Positions 25,760-37,177 of a stretch of DNA of 64,000 nucleotides are shown piece after piece. Both the position numbers and the translations under genes were made by a program. This stretch comes from Sphingomonas hankookensis (GTDB lineage Bacteria; Pseudomonadota; Alphaproteobacteria; Sphingomonadales; Sphingomonadaceae). The stretch is taken from assembly GCF_028551275.1 (NCBI RefSeq), contig NZ_CP117027.1, forward strand, positions 1 through 64,000. Direction: 5' to 3'. Under the pieces are notes generated by a model that saw nothing but the letters and a program-made list of their open reading frames with translations, was not told the origin of the DNA and made no database searches. Position 1 is the stretch's first letter, and the number at the start of each line of letters is the position of its first letter.

Positions 25760-26659
25760 ATGGTCCCGGCCCCGGACAAGGGGACGATGATGGCGCTTAT
25801 CCTGGCGCAGGCGGTTGCGCGCATCGGCGCGCTGGACAAGGGCGCGCGCATCGGCGCGCTGGACGGCGCGCACAGCGGTGCGGCAGCGGCGAAGCCGGCC
25901 ACGCGCAGCGGCGGCGTGCATCGCACCGGCGCCCCGGTGCGGCGCGGCAGCGTCGAGGCGGGCACGGTCGAGGACAGTTTCTTCGCGGTCCCGGCAAAGG
26001 GCGAGACCGACCGGCTGCTGCGCGCCGCCCGCGCCGCACTGGACGCCGGCCGCCGGGTAAGACGCACGGCGCGCGCGGAAGGGCGGATGCTCGATGCGGC
26101 GGAGGCGGCGCTGGCCGGCCTCACCGCCGGCGCGGTGCGCGTGTTCGAGGAGATCTGCACGCTCGCCCGGCTGAACGGCGGCAAGGTGTTCCCGACCTAT
26201 GACCATCTGGCCCGGGCGACCGCGCTCGGCCGCGCGACCGTCGCCCGGGCGCTGGCCGCGCTCGAGGCGGCGGGGTTCCTGCTGCGCCAGCGGCGCTTCT
26301 GCCGTACCACCGGTGAGGGGCCGCGCTATCGCCAGACTTCCAACCTCTATCGCGCGCTGCTGCCGGGGAAATTGCTGCGTTTCCTGCCGCGCAGCCTACG
26401 CCCCGCCCCGCTGCCCTGCGATGCGGCGGTGCACCAGGCGGAGGCCGCGGCCGAGCTGGCGGCGATGCGCGCGACGCTCAGCTGCAAGGAGCTGGCCGAG
26501 GTGACGCTGGGCGGGGCGCTCGGCCGGGTGCTGGCCTCGCTCGGCGCCGCGATCGATCGTGCCGCGTGCGAGTCTCATTGCGATCCGCAACCGCTTCCTG
26601 AGTCATTAGACCAGACGACGAATGTCGTCGGCCTCGCCGGCCGACGGCGTCCGGCCTGA
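25760..26659 (+). CDS. Helix-turn-helix protein of the replication region
   Basis: This 299-residue protein has an N-terminal Ala/Gly-rich segment with an imperfect internal repeat (ARIGALDKGARIGALDGA). A winged-helix domain lies in the centre (about residues 115-200: VFEEICTLARLNGGKVFPTYDHLARATALGRATVARALAALEAAGFLLRQRRF). It resembles HTH proteins encoded next to RepA on sphingomonad plasmids. The 'fPTydhLA...lgrATVaRaLaaLe..Gfl' region is a clear DNA-binding wing. It probably regulates replication or maintenance. The N-terminal low-complexity part makes the start uncertain. Confidence 0.65.
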   Translation: MVPAPDKGTMMALILAQAVARIGALDKGARIGALDGAHSGAAAAKPATRSGGVHRTGAPVRRGSVEAGTVEDSFFAVPAKGETDRLLRAARAALDAGRRVRRTARAEGRMLDAAEAALAGLTAGAVRVFEEICTLARLNGGKVFPTYDHLARATALGRATVARALAALEAAGFLLRQRRFCRTTGEGPRYRQTSNLYRALLPGKLLRFLPRSLRPAPLPCDAAVHQAEAAAELAAMRATLSCKELAEVTLGGALGRVLASLGAAIDRAACESHCDPQPLPESLDQTTNVVGLAGRRRPA

Positions 26660-26924
26660 CGGCCCGCAGGACGCACCCCCGGGCAAACCCCACCAACCAT
26701 AGCGATCGCCGCTCCTGCGGGACGCACCGGCTGACGCCGGCGCGATGCTCTCCGGCGAGAGCAGGCGGAGCCGTGGGTGGCCCGATATTATGTAGTATTG
26801 CCTGGAACCGGCGGATTTGCGTCCTATCCGGCGATCGTATAACGCGTTCAACCAGAGGATTTTCTGGCGTGGTTCGAACCGAACACGGCGTATCCGCGCG
26901 CCATCTTCCTGACGGACCCGTCCC
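26660..26924. other. Intergenic stretch with no gene seen
   Basis: No reading frame with coding character is visible in these 265 bases. There are GC-rich short inverted repeats right after the HTH gene (around 26600-26660) and an AT-richer patch (26785-26900) that probably holds the mqo promoter. Confidence 0.4.
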
Positions 26925-28646
26925 ATGCAAGCTCCCCCCGCACCGGCCCCGCGCCGGCACCGCTGGCGCAAGACCAAGATCGCGCTCGGCATTTTCGCGC
27001 TGCTGCTGTTCTGCGCCATCGCCTTCCTGTTCCGCCCGATGGCCTCGCCGCCCGGGCCGGCCCCGGCCGACGACCAGCCCCTCGACGTGGCGGTGATCGG
27101 CGGCGGGGTGATGAGCGTGACGCTCGCCACCTATCTCCAGGAGCTGGAGCCTAACTGGCGCGTCGCGATGTTCGAACGCCTGGGCGGGGTCGCCGAGGAA
27201 AGCTCGAACGGGTGGAACAATGCCGGTACCGGCCATTCGGGCTTCGCCGAGCTGAACTACACGCCCGAAAAGGACGATGGCAGCATCGACACGTCCAAGG
27301 CGGTGCAGATCGCCGAACAGTTCGAGGTCGCGCGCCAGTTCTGGGCGCATGAGGTCAGGACCGGGCGTCTTGGCGCTCCCAACGGCTTCATCAACCCCAC
27401 CCCGCATATGAGCTTCGTCTGGGGCGACGCCAATATCGACTATCTGCGCAAGCGGCAGGCGGCGCTGGTGAAGAACCCGCTCTTCTACGGCATGCAATAT
27501 ACCCGGGACCCGGCGCAGATCCGCGCCTGGGCGCCGCTGGTGATGGAAGGGCGCGATCCGAAACAGAAGGTCGCCGCGACCTATATGCCGATCGGCACCG
27601 ACGTGAACTGGGGGGTGATCACCAACCAGCTCGCCGGCGCATTGACGAAGAACCCCAATTTCAGCCTGCAACTGCGCCACGAGGTCCGGGGCATCCGCCG
27701 CGGCGACGACGGCATCTGGAACGTGACGGTCCGCAACCTCGCCGACAATAGCGACCGCACGGTGCGCGCGCGCTTCGTGTTCATCGGTGCGGGCGGTGCG
27801 TCGCTCAAGCTGTTGCAGATGTCGGGCATTCCCGAGGCGAAGGCGTATGGCGGCTTCCCCGTCGGCGGCCAGTTCCTGGCGTTCGAGGCGCCGGCGATCA
27901 CCGCGCGCCACGACGTGAAGGTCTATGGCAAGGCGGAGGCCGGATCGCCGCCGATGTCGGTGCCGCATCTCGACGCGCGCAAGCTGGACGGCAAGTCGGT
28001 GATCCTGTTCGGCCCCTTCGCGCTGCAAAGCACGAAGTTCCTGAAGAACGGGTCGTGGCAGGACCTGTTCGACAGCGTGTACAAGGACAATGTCGGGCCG
28101 ATGATGGCGGTCGGCGCGGAAAATGCCGAGCTGGTCAAATATCTGGTCAGCCAGGCGATGCTGACCGACAAGGACCGCCAGGCCGAGCTGGTGAAATATT
28201 TCCCGAACGCGAAGCGCGGCGACTGGAAGCTGATCACCGCCGGACAGCGGGTGCAGATCATCAAGCGCGACCCGAAGAAAGGCCCGGTGCTGCAGTTCGG
28301 GACCGAGATCGTGACCGACCGGCAGGGCAGCATCGCCGCGCTGCTCGGCGCCTCGCCCGGGGCGTCGACCTCGCCCGCGATCATGCTGGAGGTGCTGAAG
28401 AAGGCGTTCCCGCAGCGTTTCGCCAGCATCTGGACGCCGAAGATCGAGGCGATGATCCCGTCCTATGGCCGCACGCTCAACGACGATCCCGCCTTCACCA
28501 ACCGGATCCGGCGCATGACCAGCGAGACGCTGAAGCTGCCCTTCGTCGAGGTCCCGGCCGATGTCCGCGCCACCCCGGCGGGGGCGCCGGTCCCGGCGGC
28601 GGTCCAGCGCGGCCGCAGCCTGAACCGCGAGCAGCAGGCGATGTGA
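26925..28646 (+). CDS. mqo: Malate:quinone oxidoreductase with N-terminal membrane anchor
   Basis: This 573-residue FAD enzyme oxidises malate to oxaloacetate with quinone as acceptor. An N-terminal transmembrane segment ([18 protein letters not shown]) precedes the catalytic part, unlike soluble-peripheral E. coli Mqo. It is followed by the dinucleotide motif [17 protein letters not shown] and typical Mqo blocks ([72 protein letters not shown]). The anchored form would sit on the periplasmic or cytoplasmic membrane face. It stands alone and ends in a strong hairpin. Confidence 0.93.
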   Translation: MQAPPAPAPRRHRWRKTKIALGIFALLLFCAIAFLFRPMASPPGPAPADDQPLDVAVIGGGVMSVTLATYLQELEPNWRVAMFERLGGVAEESSNGWNNAGTGHSGFAELNYTPEKDDGSIDTSKAVQIAEQFEVARQFWAHEVRTGRLGAPNGFINPTPHMSFVWGDANIDYLRKRQAALVKNPLFYGMQYTRDPAQIRAWAPLVMEGRDPKQKVAATYMPIGTDVNWGVITNQLAGALTKNPNFSLQLRHEVRGIRRGDDGIWNVTVRNLADNSDRTVRARFVFIGAGGASLKLLQMSGIPEAKAYGGFPVGGQFLAFEAPAITARHDVKVYGKAEAGSPPMSVPHLDARKLDGKSVILFGPFALQSTKFLKNGSWQDLFDSVYKDNVGPMMAVGAENAELVKYLVSQAMLTDKDRQAELVKYFPNAKRGDWKLITAGQRVQIIKRDPKKGPVLQFGTEIVTDRQGSIAALLGASPGASTSPAIMLEVLKKAFPQRFASIWTPKIEAMIPSYGRTLNDDPAFTNRIRRMTSETLKLPFVEVPADVRATPAGAPVPAAVQRGRSLNREQQAM

Positions 28647-28651
28647 GGGGG

Positions 28652-28683
28652 GCGTGGCGTGGGGGGGAAGTCCCACGCCACGC
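28652..28683 (+). terminator. Strong hairpin after mqo
   Basis: A 12-bp perfect stem (GCGTGGCGTGGG paired with CCCACGCCACGC) with an 8-nt loop lies 5 bp after the mqo stop. No T-run follows, so it acts either as a transcript 3'-end stabiliser or as a rho-assisted terminator. Confidence 0.6.
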
Positions 28684-28689
28684 AAAGCC

Positions 28690-28774
28690 GTACCCCCGCG
28701 CAGGCGGGGGGCCAGGGTCCCAAGCCCAAACCGTTGTTTTGCTTGGTTCTGGACCCCCGCCTGCGCGGGGGTAC
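28690..28774. repeat. GC-rich inverted repeat, REP-like family copy 1
   Basis: The left arm starts GTACCCCCGCGCAGGCGGGG and the right arm is its reverse complement (CTGGACCCCCGCCTGCGCGG... ending GTAC at 28774), about 33 bp apart. It lies between the convergent mqo and sulP genes. The same arms recur at 30439, 43500, 44780 and 44907. Confidence 0.85.
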
Positions 28775-28781
28775 GCCCATA

Positions 28782-30269
28782 TCAATGCGGCACGACGCCT
28801 AGCTCCACGCCGGTCTTGTCGTGCAACGCAAACCGGTCGATCAGGTCGGCGCTCGCCCGGTTATAGCCAGTCACCGTGACCACCGCGCCGCCCTGGCGCA
28901 GCCGCGCGACGATCTTGTCGAGCGCATCGACCCCGGAAATGTCCCAGAAATGCGCCGCCGCGACATCGATCGTCACCGGCACCGCGCCTTCGACGCCAAA
29001 GGCCCGGCGGAAGCGGTCGACCGAGGCGAAGAAGATCTGCCCCGTCACGCGATAGGTCACGCCCGCCGCGTCGGCGTGGCGCGCGACGGCGAACATCCGC
29101 TGGACTTTCCCGGCGAAGAATACCCCCGACAGCAGCACGCCCGCCAATACGCCCAGCGACAGGTCGCGCGTCGCGACGACGACCGCGACCGTCACCAGCA
29201 TGACGATCGACGAGGTCGGCGGATGGCGGCGCAGATTGGCCAGCGAATTCCAGCTGAACGTGCCGATCGACACCATGATCATCACCGCGACCAGCGCCGG
29301 CATCGGCACCCGCCCGACCCATGGCCCGAGAACGGCGAGCAAAAACAACAGGAAGGCGCCGGCGACGAAGGTCGACAGCCGCCCGCGCCCGCCCGAGGTG
29401 ACGTTGATGACCGACTGGCCGATCATCGCGCAGCCGCCCATGCCGCCGAACAAAGCGGCGACGATATTGGCGCCGCCTTGCCCTGCGCATTCCTGTGCCT
29501 TGGCGCTGTCGCTGTCGGTCATGTCGTCGACGATCTGCGCGGTCAGCAGCGATTCGAGCAGCCCGACCGCGGCCATGGTCAGCGCCGTCGGCAGGATGAT
29601 GCGCAGCGTCTCGAGCGTCAGCGGCACCTGCGGCAAGGCGAAATTCGGCAATCCTTCCGGTAGCTTGCCCATGTCCCCCACCGTGTTGACCGGCAGGCCC
29701 AGCGCGATGCTGATGCCGCTCAGCACGAGGATCGCGAACAGGGGCGACGGCACCGCGCGGGTCACGCGCGGCAGCAGGTAGATGACGGCGAGACCGAGTG
29801 CGATCAGCGCATAGCTGTGCCAGCTGACCCCGATCAGCTGCGGCAGCTGCGCCAGGAAGATCAGGATGGCGAGCGCGTTGACGAAGCCGGTGATGACCGA
29901 CCGCGACACGAACTGCATCACCCAGTCGAGCCGCAGCAGCCCGGCGGCGATCTGGATCACGCCCATCAGGATCGTCGCGGCGAACAGATACTCGACGCCA
30001 TGCTCGCGGACCAGCGGCCCCACCAGCACCGCGACGGCGGCGGTCGCGGCGGAGATCATGCCCGGCCGCCCGCCGATGCACGCGATGGTCATCGCGATCG
30101 CGATCGAGGCGTACAGGCCGATGCGCGGATCGACCCCGGCGATGATCGAAAAGCCGATCGCTTCGGGGATCAGCGCGAGGGCGACGACGATGCCGGCGAG
30201 GATGTCCGCCCGTATGCCGGCGGCACCGCCGAACCATTGGCGGCGATAGGTTGCGAAATCGAAGGTCAT
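28782..30269 (-). CDS. SulP-family anion transporter with STAS domain
   Basis: This 495-residue transporter starts at MTFDFATYRRQWF (ATG 30269). It has about 12 hydrophobic segments with the SulP signature region (ALALIPEAIGFSIIAGVDPRIGLYASI) and GGMGGCAMIGQSVINVTSGGRGRLS. A C-terminal STAS domain follows (about 410-495, VTIDVAAAHFWDISGVDALDKI), where Ser-Gly-Val-Asp occupies the phosphorylation-site loop. It resembles SulP members that move sulfate, bicarbonate or dicarboxylates; the substrate cannot be told from sequence. It is a single gene between two REP-like repeats. Confidence 0.88.
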   Translation of the reverse strand: MTFDFATYRRQWFGGAAGIRADILAGIVVALALIPEAIGFSIIAGVDPRIGLYASIAIAMTIACIGGRPGMISAATAAVAVLVGPLVREHGVEYLFAATILMGVIQIAAGLLRLDWVMQFVSRSVITGFVNALAILIFLAQLPQLIGVSWHSYALIALGLAVIYLLPRVTRAVPSPLFAILVLSGISIALGLPVNTVGDMGKLPEGLPNFALPQVPLTLETLRIILPTALTMAAVGLLESLLTAQIVDDMTDSDSAKAQECAGQGGANIVAALFGGMGGCAMIGQSVINVTSGGRGRLSTFVAGAFLLFLLAVLGPWVGRVPMPALVAVMIMVSIGTFSWNSLANLRRHPPTSSIVMLVTVAVVVATRDLSLGVLAGVLLSGVFFAGKVQRMFAVARHADAAGVTYRVTGQIFFASVDRFRRAFGVEGAVPVTIDVAAAHFWDISGVDALDKIVARLRQGGAVVTVTGYNRASADLIDRFALHDKTGVELGVVPH

Positions 30270-30438
30270 GGAAATTCCACATCGGGCCGCATGGCGCATC
30301 ACAAGGGCGCGGGTTCGGTAGCATGCGGGGATGTTGTCCGGCGGATCGGCGGCCGGAATAGCCACCCGGAATTGCACCGGGTCCTTGCGAATGGCTGCGC
30401 TGTAGCCGGGGGGATGGGGTCGGGCAAGGCCTGCGACC

Positions 30439-30522
30439 GTATCCCCGCGCAGGCGGGGATCCAGGGTCACAGGCGCAAATGTCGGCGATTGCCGCCCTGG
30501 ACCCCCGCCTGCGCGGGGGTAC
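30439..30522. repeat. GC-rich inverted repeat, REP-like family copy 2
   Basis: The left arm is GTATCCCCGCGCAGGCGGGG (one change from the consensus) and the right arm CTGGACCCCCGCCTGCGCGG ends GTAC at 30522. It lies in the divergent gap between sulP and katE, so it is not restricted to gene ends. Confidence 0.85.
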
Positions 30523-30645
30523 GGCAGAGGGCAGCGTCACGCCCGGTCGCATCCCCCTGATATTTCTTGCCGATCTGGCAAGCGGCGCAACTCCCCGCTC
30601 CGCCGGGACGTTGAGGGACGAACTCCGTCTCCCAAGGATTCCCCC

Positions 30646-32730
<2,085 letters not shown>

Positions 32731-32737
32731 GGTATCG

Positions 32738-32766
32738 GCCCCCTTCCCCGCGATGGGGAGGGGGCC
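32738..32766 (+). terminator. Hairpin after katE
   Basis: GGCCCCCTTCCCC and TGGGGAGGGGGCC pair with one bulge around a 4-nt loop, 7 bp after the katE stop. No T-run is present. It separates the convergent katE and 32793 genes. Confidence 0.5.
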
Positions 32767-32792
32767 GGACCCCGGTCACAATACCGGCACCA

Positions 32793-33197
32793 TCACCGCG
32801 GCGGAGGTTCCTTGGCAAGCATGCTATGGGGATAGGCGATCAGCCCGACCGCCGACGTCACGAGCGTGGCGACGATCATCCACCAATAGGGAACCATGTC
32901 GATGTGCATGGCCCATGCGACGCCGGCCACCAGACAGGCCAGGATCGGTGTCGCCCACAGCATCGGCCGGACCGTTCGAAGGGCGCTCGTGTCGTAGCCG
33001 AACATCTTCCAGCACCAGGGCATGGGGATCAACAGGATGATCCAGTAGAGCGGATTGACCTGCAGATCGATATGCGGCCCGGGCAGCAGGATCGTGACGA
33101 TTCCCACCATGATCGGGACGATGCCGAATACTGCGGCCGACAATGTCCAGGTGGTGCCCCGGTCGCGCTTTAGTCGATCCAGATAGGGGTCGGTCAT
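32793..33197 (-). CDS. Small four-helix membrane protein, unknown
   Basis: This 134-residue protein has four predicted transmembrane helices (WTLSAAVFGIVPIMVGIVTILL, LYWIILLIPMPWCW, MLWATPILACLVAGVAWAM, YWWMIVATLVTSAVGLIAY). Its ATG overlaps the end of the gene upstream (33194-34159) by 4 bp, so both are made from one transcript. I do not recognise the family. A membrane partner or protective protein for the upstream product is possible, by context only. Confidence 0.6.
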   Translation of the reverse strand: MTDPYLDRLKRDRGTTWTLSAAVFGIVPIMVGIVTILLPGPHIDLQVNPLYWIILLIPMPWCWKMFGYDTSALRTVRPMLWATPILACLVAGVAWAMHIDMVPYWWMIVATLVTSAVGLIAYPHSMLAKEPPPR

Positions 33198-34159
33198 GCA
33201 GCGGCTTTCTCGGGATCGCCGATTACCCAGATGATCAATTCACGGATGATGCCGCCGTCCATACTGCTGACGACGCCAAGCACCCCGCCGGCACCGTCCA
33301 GCAGCCGTTGGCGGACGACTTTGTTAATCATCCGCGTGCCAAGCTTCATGCCATTGATACCGAGCGCGATCGACAGATCGCCACGAACCGCGCGTGGCAG
33401 GGACCGCGCAAGCAGGTCACCGCCGGTAGCTCCGACGCTCTTGAGAGCCTTTCCGGTCGCTGCTGCGCCGCGCAGCGCAGCACCTGCTCCGTACAACCCG
33501 ATCGCATCGGCTCCAAGCATGGACCACTGATACGCGCGGCTTTTGTCCAGTTCGTCATTGATGTTGCTGCGTCCGCGGGCCGCATTGTTCACGCGGTAGA
33601 CGGACGCAACACATTGCCCGGTTCCGGCCAAGGCGCCGGCATACAAGGCCACCGTCGCCAAGCCGGAAAGTCCGCCCGTAAACGGGGCAAGCATGCCTGT
33701 TCCTACCACCCCAATCCAGCCAATTGCCGCTCCAGCACAATTCAAGCCAAGCGAGCGCCACTCCTTGGGCGGCACGCTATGCGAATTTCGATTGGGAACA
33801 CGAGAGATCGGCCGCGTGAGTGATGACCCTGTGCGTGATTGTTGCGGAAATCGATACGGTACGGACTTTACCCCAGGAGCCAGAACGCTCCAGCCTGCCT
33901 GTCGCTGGCCGGCCGTAAGTGATGGTATGCGATCGGGATTAAATGGCGCCAGATAGGCGGAATTGATATGACGTTCACGTAATTCGAACAGGATGGATCC
34001 ACCCGCAGCATCGGCACCTCGCAGCTTCTCGATGCGGCCTTCATGGCGAAGGAGGACACCCATGCCCCGCGTTGCTGGGACATTGTCGACTACCTTCACC
34101 AAAGCCTTTCGATCGAGTCCGCCGCCTGGTTTCCGAACTGCTTGCGATCGTATCGCCAT
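33194..34159 (-). CDS. Unknown protein with hydrophobic Gly/Ala-rich core
   Basis: This 321-residue protein starts at MAIRSQAVRKPGGGLDR (AAGGA upstream); a longer start at 34189 is possible. The N-terminal 145 residues are soluble and basic. Two or three hydrophobic, Gly-rich segments follow (about 150-200: LNCAGAAIGWIGVVGTGMLAPFTGGLSGLATVALYAGALAGTG). The C-terminal region is helical with several Gly-Ala stretches. A soluble head with glycine-rich helices resembles membrane-inserting effectors seen near T6SS/PAAR genes, but no such genes are adjacent. It is coupled to a small membrane protein downstream. The function is not known. Confidence 0.5.
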   Translation of the reverse strand: MAIRSQAVRKPGGGLDRKALVKVVDNVPATRGMGVLLRHEGRIEKLRGADAAGGSILFELRERHINSAYLAPFNPDRIPSLTAGQRQAGWSVLAPGVKSVPYRFPQQSRTGSSLTRPISRVPNRNSHSVPPKEWRSLGLNCAGAAIGWIGVVGTGMLAPFTGGLSGLATVALYAGALAGTGQCVASVYRVNNAARGRSNINDELDKSRAYQWSMLGADAIGLYGAGAALRGAAATGKALKSVGATGGDLLARSLPRAVRGDLSIALGINGMKLGTRMINKVVRQRLLDGAGGVLGVVSSMDGGIIRELIIWVIGDPEKAAA

Positions 34160-34391
34160 TCCGCGTCCTTTCGACCATATCGGTGCCATCCGCCAATGAT
34201 ACACTTCTACGGAAAGATTCCCGGCCTTCAATCATAGCGGCTACGACGCTTGGTCATCGTCGCACTTAGCGTTGCTGGGAAGCCTGTAGGCATTGCCCCG
34301 CCTCCGCAACCCGCCTTGCGCACTTCGCACGAAGCCAATCGCGCGCCCGCTGGTTTCCCCTCCCGAACGTCATTTCCGGGAAGGGACCCCC

Positions 34392-36110
34392 ATGCAGATC
34401 GCCGACCTCATCACCGACACGCTGATCGCCGCCGGCGTCGAGCGCATCTGGGGCGTGACCGGGGACAGCCTGAACGCAATCAACGACAGTCTGCGCCGGT
34501 CGGGGCAGATCGACTGGATGCATGTCCGCCACGAAGAGGTCGCCGCCTTTTCGGCCGGGGCGGAGGCGGCCGCGACGGGCAGGCTGGCGGTGTGCGCGGG
34601 CAGCTGCGGGCCGGGCAACCTCCACCTCATCAACGGGCTGTTCGACTGCCAGCGCAACCGCGTGCCGGTGCTGGCCATCGCCGCGCATATCCCGTCGAGC
34701 GAGATCGGCCTGAACTATTTCCAGGAGACGCACCCGACCGAGCTGTTCCGCGAATGCAGCCATTTCTGCGAGATGGTGCAGACCCCCGAACAGCTGCCCG
34801 AACTGCTCCACCGGGCGCTGCGCACCGCGATCGGCCAACAGGGCGTGGCGGTGCTGGTGATCCCGGGCGACGTCGCCTTGCAGGACGCCCCGAAGAATGC
34901 CCGCGCCGACTTCGCCGCCCCCCTCCCCCCGCGTATCGTGCCACAGCGGCAAGAGATCGAGCGCCTCGCCGAACTGCTGAACGGGTCGCAGGCGGTGACC
35001 TTGCTCTGCGGTGCGGGCGTGGCGGGCGCGCATGACGCAGTCGTCGCGCTGGCGGCGAAGCTCAAGGCGCCGATCGTCCATGCCTATCGGGCTAAGGAGT
35101 GGATCGAATGGGACAACCCCTATGACGTCGGCATGACCGGGCTGATCGGCTTTTCGTCGGGCTATCACGCGATGATGGAATGCGACACGCTGCTGATGCT
35201 CGGCACCGACTTTCCCTATCGCAACTTCTATCCGGATAAGGCCAAGGTCGCGCAGGTCGACCGCGACCCCTCCGCGCTCGGCCGGCGGGTGCAGATCGAC
35301 CTCGGCATCGTCGGCGACGTGGCCGAAACGGCGGCGGCGCTCACCCCGCTGATCGCACCCGGCCGCGACGACACCTTCCTGACCAGCGCGCGCGCCCATT
35401 ATGCCAAGGCGCGCAAGGGGTTGGACGACCTCGCCACCCCGCGTGACGGGGACAGGCCGCTCCATCCGCAATATGTCGCGCGGGTGCTCGACGCGGTCGC
35501 GGCCGACGATGCGGCGTTCACCGTCGATGTCGGCACGCCGGCGGTCTGGGCGGCGCGCTACCTGACGATGAACGGCCGGCGGCGGCTGATCGGATCGTTC
35601 AACCACGGGTCGATGGCGAATGCGATGCCGCAGGCGCTGGGCGTGCAGGCGGCCTGTCCGGGGCGGCAGGTGGTGTCGTTGTCGGGCGATGGCGGGCTGA
35701 CCATGCTGATGGGCGACATGCTGACCGCGGTGCAGATGGGGCTGCCGATCAAGATCGTCGTCTTCAACAATGCGACGCTCGGCTTCGTCGAGCTGGAGCA
35801 GAAGGCGGCGGGCTATGTCGACACCAATGTCGCACTGAAGAACCCCGATTTCGGCGCGATCGCGGCGCAGATGGGGTTCTTCGGCGCCCGCGTGACCCGC
35901 TCCGACGAACTGGAAGCGACCTTGCGCGCGGCCTTCGCCCATGCCGGCCCGGCGCTGGTCGATGTCGTGACCGAGACGCTGGAACTCGCCATGCCGCCCA
36001 AGATCAAGGCGGAGCAGGTGAAGGGCTTCAGCCTCTACACGCTGCGCGCGATCATGAGCGGGCGCGGCGACGAGGTGATCGAGCTGGCCAGGGCCAATCT
36101 GCTGCGGTGA
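34392..36110 (+). CDS. poxB: Thiamine-diphosphate pyruvate oxidase/dehydrogenase (quinone), PoxB-like
   Basis: This 572-residue enzyme has the three POX/ALS domains. The N-terminal PYR domain carries the catalytic Glu ([16 protein letters not shown]). A central FAD-binding domain has [21 protein letters not shown]. The C-terminal PP domain has the ThDP motif [29 protein letters not shown]. Features such as [13 protein letters not shown] and [18 protein letters not shown] fit PoxB, which decarboxylates pyruvate to acetate and passes electrons to ubiquinone at the membrane. Acetolactate synthase is less likely. ATG 34392 is chosen, after a GGGA-rich stretch. Confidence 0.88.
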   Translation: MQIADLITDTLIAAGVERIWGVTGDSLNAINDSLRRSGQIDWMHVRHEEVAAFSAGAEAAATGRLAVCAGSCGPGNLHLINGLFDCQRNRVPVLAIAAHIPSSEIGLNYFQETHPTELFRECSHFCEMVQTPEQLPELLHRALRTAIGQQGVAVLVIPGDVALQDAPKNARADFAAPLPPRIVPQRQEIERLAELLNGSQAVTLLCGAGVAGAHDAVVALAAKLKAPIVHAYRAKEWIEWDNPYDVGMTGLIGFSSGYHAMMECDTLLMLGTDFPYRNFYPDKAKVAQVDRDPSALGRRVQIDLGIVGDVAETAAALTPLIAPGRDDTFLTSARAHYAKARKGLDDLATPRDGDRPLHPQYVARVLDAVAADDAAFTVDVGTPAVWAARYLTMNGRRRLIGSFNHGSMANAMPQALGVQAACPGRQVVSLSGDGGLTMLMGDMLTAVQMGLPIKIVVFNNATLGFVELEQKAAGYVDTNVALKNPDFGAIAAQMGFFGARVTRSDELEATLRAAFAHAGPALVDVVTETLELAMPPKIKAEQVKGFSLYTLRAIMSGRGDEVIELARANLLR

Positions 36111-36146
36111 GGGTGGCGGCCGCGATGGCTTCGATGCGGTCGGCGA

Positions 36147-36700
36147 TCACGCCCGCCATGAGCGCTCGAACGCCGTGAGGTCGTCCGTAAGATACGCTGC
36201 GAGATAGGCGGCCGGGCCTCGTCGTTGGAATCATAGACCCAGAGTTCCGGCTCTGGCGCGCAGTCCAGCCAGAGCAGGTAGATTTTCTCGTTCGATACGT
36301 CGCTGCCGGCGAAAAGTGACAGGCGGTCGGGCCGAAACAGCGCCGATGCGTCGTTCGGCCAACCGCTTTCCCCAGCGTCGCGTATCTCGCGAATTTCCTG
36401 CAACAGCGGATCGCTCGGTACTTCCCACCATGCCACCATGTCGGATATCGAGAGCCAGTGCCCATGCGTCGCGATGCGCTAGCGTCCGAATGCAGCAAAG
36501 CGTTCGCGCAGCATCCTACTGATCGGGCGGAATACCCCTTCGGCCAGCGTCGGTACCTGTTCGGGTACCGGTTCGGCTTTGGAACGAACGGGAACAGCCC
36601 ATTCCGGAGGTGGCTGCGTGGTGTCGGTGGCATTCAGTTCGTCGGCGATAGCGTCTGCCTTCGCTGTGGCTTGCCGCAGGAGATCGTTCGACATTGTCAT
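36147..36700 (-). pseudogene. SUKH (SMI1/KNR4)-like immunity gene, broken by a stop and a frameshift
   Basis: Translation starts at ATG 36700 (MTMSNDLLRQATAKADAIADEL) and meets TAG at 36481. The same frame then resumes with RIATHGHWLSISDMVAWWEVPSD...NEKIYLLWLDCAPEPELWVYDSNDEA, which looks like an SMI1/KNR4 fold. Near 36212 a one-base shift is needed to reach the sensible end AAYLAAYLTDDLTAFERSWRA and TGA at 36147. Both lesions together mark a decayed gene. It sits downstream of an intact SUKH gene at a decayed Rhs locus, so it is probably a spare immunity gene. Confidence 0.65.
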
Positions 36701-36745
36701 GCTGCCATCTATGGCGCGTTCGCGGATGATGTCATCCGCATGATC

Positions 36746-37177
36746 TCACGGCAGATACCATTCGAAAAGTTCATAGAAATCGTTCCACCGGGCTTGGCGA
36801 TCATCTTTACTCAGTACGTCCATGTCATCGACGTCCAAATCGAAAATTCGACCTGTTTCGATTTCGTACAAGAAGAATCCTTCGCCCTCACCCGATGTAA
36901 GGCATAGATATCCTTCGGGAACGTCGTAAATTTCGCGTCCAAATCGCGTGGCAGATAATATCTCATCCTCGTCAGGAAAGCATATATCTAGCAACTCTAT
37001 AGTCTGTTTGCTCTGAATTACAGAAATATCGTATTCAAGGTATATTTTTGCGAAGGAGCTTTCTTGTTCAACTCCGAGTTTGGATAATGCGCGCTGTGCA
37101 CGTGCCTTGCTAGATGCATCACGATGCACCTCACCGGGTTGCTTTTCGATTTTCGTTTTGATATTTTCTGGTATCAA
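36746..37177 (-). CDS. SUKH (SMI1/KNR4) family immunity protein
   Basis: This is a cytoplasmic protein of about 143 residues with the SUKH core (FAKIYLEYDISVIQ near the N-terminus, GYLCLTSGEGEGFFLYEIETGRIFDLDV in the middle, RWNDFYELFEWYLP at the end). No ATG is available. The TTG at 37177 overlaps the TGA of the upstream Rhs toxin tip (TTGA), the expected coupling of toxin and immunity. An alternative TTG is at 37207. Base composition is clearly richer in A+T than the flanks, as is usual for swapped toxin-immunity cassettes. It should neutralise the adjacent LHH nuclease. Confidence 0.75.
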   Translation of the reverse strand: MIPENIKTKIEKQPGEVHRDASSKARAQRALSKLGVEQESSFAKIYLEYDISVIQSKQTIELLDICFPDEDEILSATRFGREIYDVPEGYLCLTSGEGEGFFLYEIETGRIFDLDVDDMDVLSKDDRQARWNDFYELFEWYLP

